Positions 1-9,734 of a stretch of DNA of 64,000 nucleotides are shown here, piece after piece. The stretch covers positions 16,071-80,070 of the forward strand of contig JAJDYX010000054.1 of NCBI GenBank assembly GCA_022824945.1, written 5' to 3'. The first letter of the stretch is position 1, and every line of letters begins with the position of its first letter. The notes under the pieces are model-generated. The model saw only the letters and a list, made by a program, of their open reading frames with translations. It searched no databases and was not told where the DNA came from. The DNA comes from Candidatus Latescibacterota bacterium. GTDB taxonomy: Bacteria; Latescibacterota; UBA2968. The position numbers and the translations under genes are program-made.

Positions 1-902
1 TCTTTATGGTTTACGGCCTATTCGCCATTCTCGGTCCCGACAGCTTTAGCAGCGGCCGCAACCTCGAAACCATCGCGCGTCAAACAGCCATTGTCGGCAC
101 GGCAGCACTCGGCATGACCCTCGTTATCATCGCCGGGGGCATTGACCTTTCCGTCGGCTCCATCATAGCCCTGACCACCGTCACCATCGCAGCATCGCTC
201 CAGGCGGACCTGCCACCCCCTGTTGCCGCGCTCATCGGCATCCTCACTGGCGCCCTGTGCGGCCTTGCCAACGGCCTGATCATCACCCGTTTTCGCGTCG
301 TACCTTTTATCGTCACACTCGGCACACTACTGCTCCTTCGCGGCATTGCCAAAGGGCTGGCTGACGAACAGAAAATCGACGCTCCCCTCACCTATCTCAT
401 CGACCTGCTCGCAGCACTTCCGCGAGATGCGTGGTGGATATTCCCGCCCGGCGTGTGGCTCCTCATCATCCTCGCCCTCCTCACGGGCGGATTCCTCGCC
501 TATACCCGTCCGGGCAAACACATCGTCGCCATTGGATCCAACGAAAACACCGCCCGCCTGTGCGGTATCCGGGTAGAAGCTACAAAATTACTCGTCTATA
601 CCCTCGCAGGAACATCCGCAGGCATTGCCGGGCTCCTCCAATTTTCTCGTCTCACCGTAGGCGATCCCACGGTCGCCGTTGGCCTTGAACTCGACGTCAT
701 CGCAGCCGTTGTCATCGGCGGGGGCAGCCTCTCGGGCGGCGAAGGCTCAGTACTAGGCAGCGTGGTCGGCGCACTGATCATGACCGTCATCCGCTCCGGT
801 TGTTCACAAATGGGCTTGCCAAATTGGGTGCAAGAAATTGTCACTGGCATTATTATAGTCACCGCCGTAGCCGTCGATAGATTGAGACATCGAGAAAGAT
901 AG
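1..902 (+). CDS. Ribose-type ABC transporter permease (5' end outside window)
   Basis: Membrane subunit of a carbohydrate ABC importer of the RbsC/AraH family (BPD_transp_2). The frame stays open to the left edge and the first ATG in the window (position 6) is preceded by an in-frame Phe codon. RbsC-type proteins have about 25 more residues including another membrane helix, so the true start probably lies upstream. The visible protein has multiple hydrophobic segments and the family hallmark GIDLSVGS near residue 46, as well as the conserved GGGSLSGGEGS stretch near the C-terminus. Binding protein and ATPase genes would be expected upstream, outside the window. The next gene is a thioredoxin-like protein 114 bp away with its own ribosome binding site. 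Substrate cannot be read from the sequence; a sugar is the family default. Confidence 0.9.
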   Translation, partial: FMVYGLFAILGPDSFSSGRNLETIARQTAIVGTAALGMTLVIIAGGIDLSVGSIIALTTVTIAASLQADLPPPVAALIGILTGALCGLANGLIITRFRVVPFIVTLGTLLLLRGIAKGLADEQKIDAPLTYLIDLLAALPRDAWWIFPPGVWLLIILALLTGGFLAYTRPGKHIVAIGSNENTARLCGIRVEATKLLVYTLAGTSAGIAGLLQFSRLTVGDPTVAVGLELDVIAAVVIGGGSLSGGEGSVLGSVVGALIMTVIRSGCSQMGLPNWVQEIVTGIIIVTAVAVDRLRHRER

Positions 903-1015
903 TGAATACCCATCTCTGTTTTTTGCAACTTATTTTTCTCAGGTGAGTTAGAGAAAACGAGTTGCAGACCCGAGCCAACAACATGGCTCATTCACCCATT
1001 CCAAGGAGTAACCCC

Positions 1016-1462
1016 ATGCAAACCCGACGCACTTTCTCCCTCATCGCCCTTACACTTTTGTTCATCACAGCCCCCACCTTTGCAGCCACCGTCGAAGTAG
1101 AAGGCGAAGGCACACCAGCTTTGTACGTGGTCAAGGTGCATGCCGACTGGTGCGGCTCCTGCAAGGCACTGGTGCCCATTCTCGACGAAGTTAGAGAAAC
1201 CATGTCTGCCGAGCCTGTTCTCTTTCTCACGTTGGACGTGACCGACGAAGACCGCACCGGACAGGCCCGCCTGCTGGCTGCAGCTCTCGGCATAGAGCAA
1301 CAACTCAAAACCAATAACAAAACCGGACTGGTCCTGATCATCAATCCCGCCGACAAGGCCCTGCTGGAAACTCTAACTAAGGAAAACACCGCCGATGAAA
1401 TGATCGAAAAAATTGAGGGCTATGTTGCCGCAACTGCGGATGCGGACGATATGGATATGTGA
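1016..1462 (+). CDS. Secreted thioredoxin-fold protein
   Basis: 148-residue protein with an N-terminal signal peptide (Arg-Arg, then a hydrophobic core, Ala-rich cleavage region around residue 24) followed by a thioredoxin fold. The active-site motif WCGSC lies at residues 45-49, so Cys46 and Cys49 could do dithiol-disulfide exchange in the periplasm or at the cell surface. The start at 1016 is chosen over an upstream in-frame codon because AAGGAG sits 7-12 bases before it and because it begins the signal peptide. The tail is acidic and Met-rich (DADDMDM). It may act as a periplasmic reductase or a copper/cytochrome maturation helper; nothing nearby fixes the partner. Confidence 0.8.
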   Translation: MQTRRTFSLIALTLLFITAPTFAATVEVEGEGTPALYVVKVHADWCGSCKALVPILDEVRETMSAEPVLFLTLDVTDEDRTGQARLLAAALGIEQQLKTNNKTGLVLIINPADKALLETLTKENTADEMIEKIEGYVAATADADDMDM

Positions 1463-1548
1463 GGCAAGAGATCGAATTACGGTGCATCGGTCAGCGAACA
1501 CTGGGCGATGCACCTGAAAAATCAACTATATCAAATCGGAATCAAAAC

Positions 1549-2826
1549 ATGAACAAAGACACCGCCTTTCAAATGGGCGCCTCAAACCTGCGCTTTGGGG
1601 TGGGAACAACGCGCGAAATCGGCCTGGACCTGTCCGACATGGGCCTCAAGCGCGTCCTCGTCATCACCGATCCCAACCTCGTCGATCTGCCCCCTGTTCA
1701 AACCGCGAGAGAGAGCCTGGAATCCGAAGGCATAGAATACGATTTGTTCGACCGCGTACGCGTGGAACCCACGGATATCTCTTTCAAAGACGCCATTGCC
1801 GTCGCCACAGAAGGTGCTTACGAAGGCTATGTCGCCATTGGGGGCGGTTCATCTATCGACACGGCAAAAGCAGCCAACTTATTTGCAACCTATCCCGACG
1901 ACTTCTTTGCCTATATCAACGCGCCCATCGGCCAGGGCAAACCCGTCCCCGGCCCCGTCAAACCCCTCTTTGCCATTCCCACCACAGCCGGCACGGGAAG
2001 TGAAACCACGGGCGTAGCCATTATGGACCTCTCTGACCGCCACGTCAAAACCGGCATTGCACACCGCTATCTCAAACCCGACCTCGCCATTGTCGATCCC
2101 GAAAACACGCGCACCATGCCGCCTTCCATCGCGGCGGCAACTGGCCTCGACGTTCTCTGTCACGCCCTCGAATCCTTCACCGCCATCCCCTATACCGAAC
2201 GCCCCAGACCCAATCGCCCAATCGAACGCCCAGCCTATCAGGGCGCCAATCCCATTTCCGACATGTGGGCACTCAAAGCCATAGAAATGACCACGCAATA
2301 CCTGCCCCGCGCGGTTCGCAGCCCCGACGATGACGAAGCCCGCGCGCAAATGATCCTCGCCGCATCGCTCGCTGGCATCGGCTTTGGCAATGCCGGCGTT
2401 CACCTCTGCCATGGCATGTCGTATCCTGTATCGGGTATGGTGCGAAACTTCAAACCCAAAGGCATGATCACAGACCACGCCATCATCCCACACGGCATGT
2501 CCGTCGTCCTCAACGCCCCTCCCGTCTTTCGATTCACAGGACCCGCGCAGCCAGACCGCCACCTTCGGGTAGCACAGATCATGGGCGCTGACATTTCCAA
2601 TGCATCTCCCGACGAAGCGGGCCACATTCTCGCCGATCAAATCGTCGCTCTGATGAAACAACTCGAAGTGCCTAATGGTCTGTCAGCAATCGGATTCACC
2701 GAAAGCGACATCCCCGCACTCGTCGAAGGCACCCTCCCCCAACACCGCGTCACCAAACTCTCACCGCGTCCCGCAGAAGCCGAAGACCTGAAAGCCTTGT
2801 TCAAAGATGCAATGGTCGCATGGTAA
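1549..2826 (+). CDS. Hydroxyacid-oxoacid transhydrogenase-like iron alcohol dehydrogenase
   Basis: 425-residue member of the iron-containing alcohol dehydrogenase superfamily that closely follows the animal ADHFE1/HOT pattern. HOT couples oxidation of 4-hydroxybutyrate to succinic semialdehyde with reduction of 2-oxoglutarate to 2-hydroxyglutarate. Visible HOT-like blocks are the RVEPTD segment, AIGGGSSIDTAKAANL, TAGTGSETTGVAI, GLDVLCHALES, RPAYQGANPISD, GIGFGNAGVHLCHGMSYP and GTLPQHRVTKL. Conserved His residues in the CHALES, HLCHGMS and HGMSVV blocks are the expected metal ligands. I chose the ATG at 1549; an upstream in-frame extension from 1459 overlaps the previous gene and lacks similarity to the family. 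The gene sits alone between a thioredoxin-like gene and a symporter, so the physiological substrate is inferred only from the family. Confidence 0.85.
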   Translation: MNKDTAFQMGASNLRFGVGTTREIGLDLSDMGLKRVLVITDPNLVDLPPVQTARESLESEGIEYDLFDRVRVEPTDISFKDAIAVATEGAYEGYVAIGGGSSIDTAKAANLFATYPDDFFAYINAPIGQGKPVPGPVKPLFAIPTTAGTGSETTGVAIMDLSDRHVKTGIAHRYLKPDLAIVDPENTRTMPPSIAAATGLDVLCHALESFTAIPYTERPRPNRPIERPAYQGANPISDMWALKAIEMTTQYLPRAVRSPDDDEARAQMILAASLAGIGFGNAGVHLCHGMSYPVSGMVRNFKPKGMITDHAIIPHGMSVVLNAPPVFRFTGPAQPDRHLRVAQIMGADISNASPDEAGHILADQIVALMKQLEVPNGLSAIGFTESDIPALVEGTLPQHRVTKLSPRPAEAEDLKALFKDAMVAW

Positions 2827-2911
2827 AATCAAAGGTTGCCATTCTATTTCCGAAATATTATGATGTAAGCATCAATAGCATCGATATACAGGCATAACAG
2901 GAGGGCTTTTC

Positions 2912-4795
2912 GTGGACGCTAAACTAATCTGGCTTTTTGCTTTTGTGGGACTTTACTGGGCTTACTGCCTCTTCTGGGGTGTTAGAGGTGCCATTTCTTC
3001 ACGCACATCAACCGACTACTTCGTGGCCGGGCGCACCATTGGCTTATGGGTATTTGTTCTCGCGGCCACTGCCACCAGCTTTTCCGGATGGACCTTTGTA
3101 GGACACCCCGGCAAAATCCTCATCGATGGCCTGCCCTACGCATTTGCTTCCTTTTACGCCCTCACAATTCCCTTTACCGGCGTGCTCTTTTTGCGCCGCC
3201 AATGGGTCGTAGGACGAGCCTTTGAGCACATTACCCCTGGCGAAATGTACACCACCTACTACGGTGGCAACGCCATGCGCCTGCTCACAGTTCTCGTCGC
3301 CTTCCTCTTTTCAGTACCTTATCTCGGCGTACAACTCCGCGCCTCTGGCGACCTCTTTCATGTACTCACCGACGGCATGATCGGCATTGAAATAGGTATG
3401 TTCGCCCTCTCTGCCATTGTTATGATCTACGTCGCATCCGGCGGTCTTCGCTCCGTTGCCTATGTTGACTGCGCCCAATGCGTCTTGCTCGCCCTCGGCA
3501 TTGTCATCCTGGGTGGCATCGCCATCAGCTTTGCAGGCGGTTGGGGCGGATTTACCGACGGCCTTGCAGATTATGTCAAACAAGATCTCGCATCGGGTCA
3601 AAAACTCACCCCCGATGGCCACTCAAACATCGTAGCTATGCCAGGAACTATTCAGGCAGTATCTTCAGGGGCAGAAGCACAGGGCAGCGTGTGGACCGGC
3701 ATGATGTGTCTCACCTACATGTTCGCGCTCATGGGCATTCAATCCTCACCCGCCTTTTCCATGTGGTGCTTTTCCAACAAAACCAGTGAACCCTTCCGCT
3801 GGCAGCAAGTGGTGGCATCCTCGATTATCATCGGTATCATCCTCTTCACCTTCACCATCTTTCAGGGCATTGGGGGCAACATCCTTATCGCAAACGGCAT
3901 ATTTGAGTCCGCCAATGACAAAAACCTCGTCCCCCAACTCATCAACCTGCTCACCGACTCAGCGCCCTGGCTCGTTGGCCTGCTCGCGGTTTGTGCCCTC
4001 GCCGCAATGCAATCCACCGGAGCCGCCTACATGTCCACCTTCTCGGGCATGGTCACCCGCGACCTCTACAAACAGTACGTCGCTCCCGACGCATCGGACA
4101 GCGTGCAAAAGCTCTGTGGGCGCATCTTCGTCATCGTCGTCACAGTGGTTGCGCTCTTCGTCGCCGCGCAATTCACCGGCGCCATTGTCATGCTCGGCGG
4201 CCTGGCAGTTGCCTACGGCTTCCAGATGTACCCGGCCCTCATGGGGGTATGCTACTTTCCCTGGCTCACCCGCAAAGGCGTAGTCTGGGGCCTTGTTGCT
4301 GGCCTTATTGCCGTCACCTTGACCGACCGCACAGTGGCCGTATTTGGACTACCCTGGGGCGCATTCCCCCTCACCATTCACAGCGCGGGCTGGGGTATCT
4401 TCGCCAACTTGATCATTGCCCTGCTCGTCTCAAAATTTGCCTCGGAAAACAACGGAGAACGCGAAAAACGCAAAAAACACCACGCCTTCATCCAGGCCGT
4501 CTCTGGCCTCACCGACGACCAGAAGAAATGGGTGACTCCGGCGTGGATCCTCACAGTTTTATGGTTCCTCATCGGATTCGGGCCTTTTGCCACAGTTGGC
4601 AACACCCTCTTTTCAGATCCCAATACCCCGGCCACCTGGGCACCTTTTGGCTTGCCCTCACTCTGGGTCTGGCAACTCATCATGCTGCTCTTCGGCATCT
4701 TCGTCATGTGGATGCTCGCCTTCAAAGTCGGCCTCTCCAAACCCGTTCCGATTGAAGATGTGACCTCGCAGCGTGAAACGTTTTACAAAAAATAA
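2912..4795 (+). CDS. Sodium:solute symporter (SSS family)
   Basis: 627-residue integral membrane protein with about 13-15 hydrophobic helices, typical of sodium-coupled solute symporters. SSS-type features include the N-terminal TDYFVAGRTIG block, the SFSGWTFVGHPG region and the ALAAMQSTGAAYMSTFSGMVTRDLY segment. Start is GTG at 2912 with GGAGGG seven bases upstream; no ATG fits as well. A charged cytoplasmic loop (ENNGEREKRKKHH) precedes the last helices, which form a C-terminal extension. The substrate is unknown. The convergent enolase-superfamily dehydratase gene just downstream could mean a sugar-acid or organic-acid substrate, but this is only a neighbourhood hint. Confidence 0.85.
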   Translation: MDAKLIWLFAFVGLYWAYCLFWGVRGAISSRTSTDYFVAGRTIGLWVFVLAATATSFSGWTFVGHPGKILIDGLPYAFASFYALTIPFTGVLFLRRQWVVGRAFEHITPGEMYTTYYGGNAMRLLTVLVAFLFSVPYLGVQLRASGDLFHVLTDGMIGIEIGMFALSAIVMIYVASGGLRSVAYVDCAQCVLLALGIVILGGIAISFAGGWGGFTDGLADYVKQDLASGQKLTPDGHSNIVAMPGTIQAVSSGAEAQGSVWTGMMCLTYMFALMGIQSSPAFSMWCFSNKTSEPFRWQQVVASSIIIGIILFTFTIFQGIGGNILIANGIFESANDKNLVPQLINLLTDSAPWLVGLLAVCALAAMQSTGAAYMSTFSGMVTRDLYKQYVAPDASDSVQKLCGRIFVIVVTVVALFVAAQFTGAIVMLGGLAVAYGFQMYPALMGVCYFPWLTRKGVVWGLVAGLIAVTLTDRTVAVFGLPWGAFPLTIHSAGWGIFANLIIALLVSKFASENNGEREKRKKHHAFIQAVSGLTDDQKKWVTPAWILTVLWFLIGFGPFATVGNTLFSDPNTPATWAPFGLPSLWVWQLIMLLFGIFVMWMLAFKVGLSKPVPIEDVTSQRETFYKK

Positions 4796-4806
4796 TGGGC
4801 TATGGG

Positions 4807-5838
4807 TTATTCCCACAAGTCATCATCGAACGACACCCCAAAACCCGGTCCCTCACCCGGCGCCATTTTGCCATCCATCACTTGCGGCTGGTCGCGCACC
4901 CACGTCATCCAGGGGCGTCCACTTTCAGCCAGCGGATCGGGATCGAGCGCGACAATCGCGTGTAGTGCCCACACCTCTCCACCGCGATGTGGACACACCT
5001 CGACATCGTACTCCTTTGCCAATGCGTAAATTTTCACCAACTCTGTCAACCCACCGCACCAGCAAACATCGGGTTGATAAATAGCGTGTAATCCCCTCTG
5101 CATCAGCGCCTCAAATCCATCCGCCGTATATTCGTGTTCGCCACTCGCAATGGGAATGGGACTCTCGCGCATCAACCGCTCATAGCCATCAAAATCCTCT
5201 GGCAAAAGCGGCTCTTCCAACCAGACCAAATTGAACTCAGCCAACCGCTCAGCAGCACGCAACGTACCTTCCACATCCCACCCCATTGACGCATCGCACA
5301 TCAGTTGAATATCATCACCCACGACCGACCGCACATCCGCAAAAAAATCGGCTATAGCGTCCAACTCACTGTGGGGATCCATCCCCCCAATTCCAAATTT
5401 TAATGCCTTATAGCCCAGTGCGAGTGCGCCCTCAAGATCATCCCGTGACCACCCCGTGCGATACGATGGCACTGCCTTTCGCGTTCCCCCCAGCACCTCG
5501 ACAAGTGGTTTATTCGCCCGCTTGCCCCGTAAATCCCACAATGCCAAATCTGCGCCACTAATCGCCATCATCGCAATACCCTTGCGCCCATAAGCCGCGG
5601 TATGGCGATACATCGCATCCCACAACCCCTCGACATCCCCGGCATTCGCGCCGATCAAGACCTCGCGCAACACCGTCTGAACCACATGAATACCCGCCGC
5701 ACCGCCCCCGCCAACACCGTATCCCGACAACCCATCATCCGTATCAATCCGCACCAGAATCTGCCCAATCGTTCCGCGCCAACCAGCAGGTGCGCGATCC
5801 GCATCGGGCTGTACTGCGCGAACATGTGTAATGATCAT
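4807..5838 (-). CDS. Mandelate racemase/muconate lactonizing enzyme family dehydratase
   Basis: 343-residue enolase-superfamily enzyme (MR/MLE group). It has the N-terminal capping domain and a C-terminal barrel with the three metal-ligand regions LMCDASMGWD, WLEEPLLPED and IASGEHEYT, and a late CPHRGGEVWALH segment that supplies the catalytic His in related dehydratases. The GEHEYT and HRGG motifs resemble sugar-acid dehydratases of the L-rhamnonate/galactonate type, which remove water from an aldonic acid to give a 2-keto-3-deoxy acid. The exact substrate cannot be read. AGGAG lies upstream of the ATG. It converges on the symporter gene with an 11-base gap. Confidence 0.85.
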   Translation of the reverse strand: MIITHVRAVQPDADRAPAGWRGTIGQILVRIDTDDGLSGYGVGGGGAAGIHVVQTVLREVLIGANAGDVEGLWDAMYRHTAAYGRKGIAMMAISGADLALWDLRGKRANKPLVEVLGGTRKAVPSYRTGWSRDDLEGALALGYKALKFGIGGMDPHSELDAIADFFADVRSVVGDDIQLMCDASMGWDVEGTLRAAERLAEFNLVWLEEPLLPEDFDGYERLMRESPIPIASGEHEYTADGFEALMQRGLHAIYQPDVCWCGGLTELVKIYALAKEYDVEVCPHRGGEVWALHAIVALDPDPLAESGRPWMTWVRDQPQVMDGKMAPGEGPGFGVSFDDDLWE

Positions 5839-5946
5839 GTGAAATCTCCTATTGTAAAAATTTATTACCCTGCTTCTTGATATGAGACCCGGTTCAGGGT
5901 ATATTTATCACTACTGACTTACCCGCTAAATTCCCGGAGAAATATA

Positions 5947-6660
5947 ATGGACAAAACAATCAGACGCACGCCCGATGAAATGCTGCGCGATGCTGTGTCA
6001 GACGATACCGATATTCCCGGCAAAGGCAAGCCACTCGATTTAAAAGCGTATTTCCGTCCCGATGCAGAACATCGCATGGCGGGAAAAATTCTGCGCGACA
6101 ACAATGTGCTTCCCGCACACCTCCAGGAACGCAAAGACGCAGAAGAATATCTCAAAAATGCCGAAGAACACCTGCGACGCGCAACCGAAAAAATTGTGCC
6201 ATTGCAAAAAGCAATTCGCCCCCTCGCGCAAACACTCATCCGCACATTTTCCGACGACAAAGAGATGTGCAAAGCACTCGGCCTGAACGCACTTTCAAAA
6301 AATTTTCATCCCAATCCGGAAACACCGCCCGCGTCTGATCTCCTTGCGACCATCAGCACCTTCGACCAATTGTGCAAACAATACAATGCACAGGTGCGCA
6401 ACCTGACATATCGCTACCTCGAAAACCTGCGCCTCGCGCACGAAAATATCGAAGCCAGCAAAAAGCGACAGCTCGTCAACCGCTCGCTTTTGCCGACTTA
6501 TGCACCCATTGCCAAAATCGATATCGAAGCGCAGAGAGAATACATACAAAAGCATTTCCCCCTCTTGCCCGAACGCCCGCGTGACTGGCAATCGCGTCTC
6601 AAAACCTGGCAGCGGTCTCAACAGCCATCCCTCTGGCATCGCATTTTTAGATCCTCTTGA
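5947..6660 (+). CDS. DUF1992 (DnaJC28-like) protein
   Basis: 237-residue cytosolic protein with the DUF1992 domain in the first about 80 residues, recognisable from the GKGKPLDL motif near residues 25-32 and the later 'ILRDNNVLPAHLQERKD' stretch. This domain is also found in DnaJ homologue subfamily C member 28, but no J domain (HPD motif) is present here. Middle and C-terminal parts are helical and charged, likely coiled coil around residues 60-90. GGAGA precedes the ATG by seven bases. The biochemical role of the domain is not established. It stands alone, divergent from the enolase-family gene. Confidence 0.75.
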   Translation: MDKTIRRTPDEMLRDAVSDDTDIPGKGKPLDLKAYFRPDAEHRMAGKILRDNNVLPAHLQERKDAEEYLKNAEEHLRRATEKIVPLQKAIRPLAQTLIRTFSDDKEMCKALGLNALSKNFHPNPETPPASDLLATISTFDQLCKQYNAQVRNLTYRYLENLRLAHENIEASKKRQLVNRSLLPTYAPIAKIDIEAQREYIQKHFPLLPERPRDWQSRLKTWQRSQQPSLWHRIFRSS

Positions 6661-6750
6661 CCCACTTCTATCTTGTCTTGACGTATTTGCCAAATTCCAG
6701 TAACTTATAAGTAAGTAAATACTTTCTTTATTTTTATTTGGAGTTGATCT

Positions 6751-9048
6751 GTGGCAAACTCTTCCGAGATAAATCTTCTGGAAATCCCTCCGCAGCACAT
6801 TTTAGATGGCCTTATCCCATCGCACGAAACGGTCCAATTATCGGCCAGCACCGACATTTGTCTCGATGGCACGTATGGCATCGCTTATCTCCTCGCCACA
6901 GACAAACACTTGTTCGCAATCAGCCCCAACGGCAATTCCACGCCACACACAGAGCGTATCCCACTTTCAGAAATTACCAATCTCGAAGTCAAAGACCTGT
7001 TTGGCAACAGCTTACTCAAAGTCCGCACAGCAACCACAGGTACCACACTCGCGCGATTTACCAAAGGCCAGAACCAGAAATTCAATCGGATAACACACCA
7101 ACTTGAAGCCCTTGTAAAAGACGCGCGCCAAACCGAAGACAAAATCGCCAAAGGCCAACTGGGGCGTGCGATTTCGGGCAGGCGGTGTGACGTGTGCGGC
7201 ACAATCATTTCGCGCAGAGTAGGGGTCTGCACCAACTGTCTCGACACCCGCAGACTGCTGTATCGCTTGCTCGCCTATGCGCGTCCCTTCTGGAAACTCG
7301 GAACCCTGAGCCTTGCCCTGCTCCTCACCTCGACCTTTATTAGCCTTACCCCACCGCTTTTGATGCGCGACCTCATTGATGGCGTACTCGCGCCTTCGGC
7401 AACGTATGAAACGACTTTCTTCCGCGGCATCACAAACAGTATATTTGGGATACCAACCGGATACCAAATCCTCTATTTCCTCGTGGGCCTGCTCCTGCTG
7501 ATCAACCTCTCGCAATCGGGCCTTCGCGCCATACGCTCGTATATCCTATCCGTTCTTGGACAGAAAATCACCTATAACCTCAGAAATGAGGTCTATCAGC
7601 ACCTCCACCGCCATTCTCTCAGCTTCTACAACGAACGCGAAACCGGCACCATTATGGCCAGCATCACCCAGGATGTGGGGCGCCTGCAAGATTTTATCAG
7701 CGATGGCCTGCAAGAAATCATCCGCGACATTGTCACCATCGCCTTTATATGCATCATTCTCTTTACGATGAATATCAAACTCGCCACCCTCGTTTTAATC
7801 CCCACGCCCCTTCTGATTATCGCAACCCTCAAATTTGGTCACCGCCTGCACCGCACCTACCGCGGTCTATTTCGGCGCTGGGCTGCCATCAGCGCACTCC
7901 TTGCCGACACCATTCCCGGCGTGCGCGTGGTCAAAGCCTTTGCACAGGAAAACCGCGAAGTGGGTAAATTTCAGACGCGCAGCGAAGACCTCCTCAAGGG
8001 TGAAATCAAAATTGCGGGCATTCGCAGCATCTTCAGTCCAGTCATGGCTTTTATTACATCTATCGGAACGCTGATTATATGGCTCGTAGGGGGCACCTCG
8101 GTTCTCGACGGCGCATTGACCCTGGGCAACTTTGTGGCATTTACGCAGTACATGTGGCGTTTTTATGGCCCGGTTGAAAGCCTCTGCCGCCTCAATCACC
8201 GCTTCCAGCGGGCCGCGTCTTCTGCCGAGCGCGTCTTTGAAGTGCTCGACACGCAGCCTGACGTAATCGACAGACGTAGCGCGTACCCAATGCCCTCAAT
8301 TGAAGGACGCATCCAATTTGACGACGTGACATTTTCTTACGAACCCGGCAAACCCGTTCTCAAAAACCTCAATTTTACCGTTGAACCCGGCGAAATGATC
8401 GGCCTTGCCGGACATTCTGGCGCGGGTAAAAGCACCCTGATCAACCTGATTTGCAGATTTTACGACATTGAGGAAGGCGCAATTTTAATCGACGGGCGCG
8501 ATATCCGCAATGTCACCCTCAAATCCCTGCGCGATCAGATCGGCGTCGTTCTGCAAGACCCCTTTCTCTTCAATGGACCCATAGCCGAAAATATCGCCTA
8601 TGGCAAACCCGATGCGTCACTCGATGAAATCGTCGCAGCCGCCAAAACAGCCAATGCCCACGATTTTATCCTCCGCTTGCCAGATAGTTACGACACCCCC
8701 GCAGGTGAACGCGGCGTTCGGCTCTCGGGCGGCGAAAGACAACGCATCTCCATTGCGCGCGCGATCCTTCGAAACCCGCGCATTCTCATTCTCGATGAAG
8801 CCACCTCCAGCATGGATACCGAGACAGAATCGCAGATCCAGGAAGCCCTTTACAGACTCGTGCAGGGACGCACGACCTTTGCCATAGCCCATCGCCTTTC
8901 CACACTCAAACACGCAGATCGCCTCTTTATCATCGACAAAGGCGAACTCGCCGAGATGGGATCACACGCCGAACTCATCGCCTACGATGGTATTTATGCA
9001 CGTCTTTGCCGCATGCAAACCGAACTGTCCAAACTCCGCGCGTGGTAA
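6751..9048 (+). CDS. ABC exporter (fused TM and ATPase) with N-terminal PH-like region and zinc ribbon
   Basis: 765-residue half-transporter. Residues 1-135 are soluble and beta-rich, suggestive of a PH-like domain, and are followed by a zinc ribbon with Cys146, Cys149, Cys160 and Cys163 (CxxC-10-CxxC). Residues about 170-480 are the six-helix exporter membrane domain. The nucleotide-binding domain has Walker A (GHSGAGKST), Q-loop (VLQDPFLF), signature (LSGGERQR), Walker B (ILILDEAT) and H-loop (AIAHRLST), so it should be ATP-competent. Start is GTG at 6751 with TTTGGAG upstream. The DUF1854 gene directly downstream belongs to a family often fused to or paired with such transporters, for example in cyanophycin-associated loci. 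Substrate unknown. Confidence 0.85.
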   Translation: MANSSEINLLEIPPQHILDGLIPSHETVQLSASTDICLDGTYGIAYLLATDKHLFAISPNGNSTPHTERIPLSEITNLEVKDLFGNSLLKVRTATTGTTLARFTKGQNQKFNRITHQLEALVKDARQTEDKIAKGQLGRAISGRRCDVCGTIISRRVGVCTNCLDTRRLLYRLLAYARPFWKLGTLSLALLLTSTFISLTPPLLMRDLIDGVLAPSATYETTFFRGITNSIFGIPTGYQILYFLVGLLLLINLSQSGLRAIRSYILSVLGQKITYNLRNEVYQHLHRHSLSFYNERETGTIMASITQDVGRLQDFISDGLQEIIRDIVTIAFICIILFTMNIKLATLVLIPTPLLIIATLKFGHRLHRTYRGLFRRWAAISALLADTIPGVRVVKAFAQENREVGKFQTRSEDLLKGEIKIAGIRSIFSPVMAFITSIGTLIIWLVGGTSVLDGALTLGNFVAFTQYMWRFYGPVESLCRLNHRFQRAASSAERVFEVLDTQPDVIDRRSAYPMPSIEGRIQFDDVTFSYEPGKPVLKNLNFTVEPGEMIGLAGHSGAGKSTLINLICRFYDIEEGAILIDGRDIRNVTLKSLRDQIGVVLQDPFLFNGPIAENIAYGKPDASLDEIVAAAKTANAHDFILRLPDSYDTPAGERGVRLSGGERQRISIARAILRNPRILILDEATSSMDTETESQIQEALYRLVQGRTTFAIAHRLSTLKHADRLFIIDKGELAEMGSHAELIAYDGIYARLCRMQTELSKLRAW

Positions 9049-9134
9049 CGAATAGACGGAGCGGGGTACAACTGGTTCAGTTCCATTCACAGACGAACTT
9101 GGCCCCACTACCTAATTTTTAATTCCTAATTCCC

Positions 9135-9644
9135 ATGTCTTCACTCCCCGACCTGACCAGCGACCTCTCCCTTCTCTCGCCCCGCGACATTCGTCTGTAT
9201 CTCGACGATTTTGACGATCTCACACTCGACCTGCGCGGCGAAATTCACGAGCGGATTGGTGTGCAACGCGCTTTTCCCCTCAACGCATCCACAAAATTCA
9301 TCGTGCTCCACGATTCAGACGGCGGTGAAATAGGCATAGTACGCGACATGGTCGATCTCGACCCAGACAGCCGAAATGCATTGGAAATAGCACTCGAACA
9401 GGCATATTTTATGCCGCGTATTCTAAAAATAAATAGCATTGTTTCCAATTTTCACGTCCCCACCTGGGATGTGGAAACAGATCGCGGGCATCGCGTATTT
9501 GAAATCCCCAGCAGCAAGCGCGACGTGCGCGTAATTGACGACGTGCGCGTGATCCTGCGAGACGCCGATGGCAACCGCTACGAGATCGTCGATTACCGTC
9601 GCCTCGATCCCGATAGCATTGTATTTGTGGAAACCATTGTTTGA
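9135..9644 (+). CDS. DUF1854 family protein, probable partner of the preceding ABC transporter
   Basis: 169-residue soluble protein matching the DUF1854 family: an N-terminal lead, then VQRAFPL, a LHDSDGGEIGIVRDMVDLDP block, a PRI..I.SI core, and VETDRGHRVFEI followed by VILRDADGNRYEIVDYRRLD. DUF1854 occurs as a C-terminal domain of ABC transporters in some bacteria and as a separate neighbour in others, so a regulatory or ligand-sensing role for the ABC exporter 86 bp upstream is likely. No good ribosome binding site is visible before the ATG, which sits after an AT-rich stretch containing repeated TAATT words. The transcript probably continues from the exporter gene. Confidence 0.8.
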   Translation: MSSLPDLTSDLSLLSPRDIRLYLDDFDDLTLDLRGEIHERIGVQRAFPLNASTKFIVLHDSDGGEIGIVRDMVDLDPDSRNALEIALEQAYFMPRILKINSIVSNFHVPTWDVETDRGHRVFEIPSSKRDVRVIDDVRVILRDADGNRYEIVDYRRLDPDSIVFVETIV

Positions 9645-9734
9645 AATCTCTATCTGGGGGAACAATCGCACTACTATTTTCGTCAAAGCCAAAATGAACT
9701 GCCATGCAGATTGTATTAGTAGAAAGGAGGAGGC

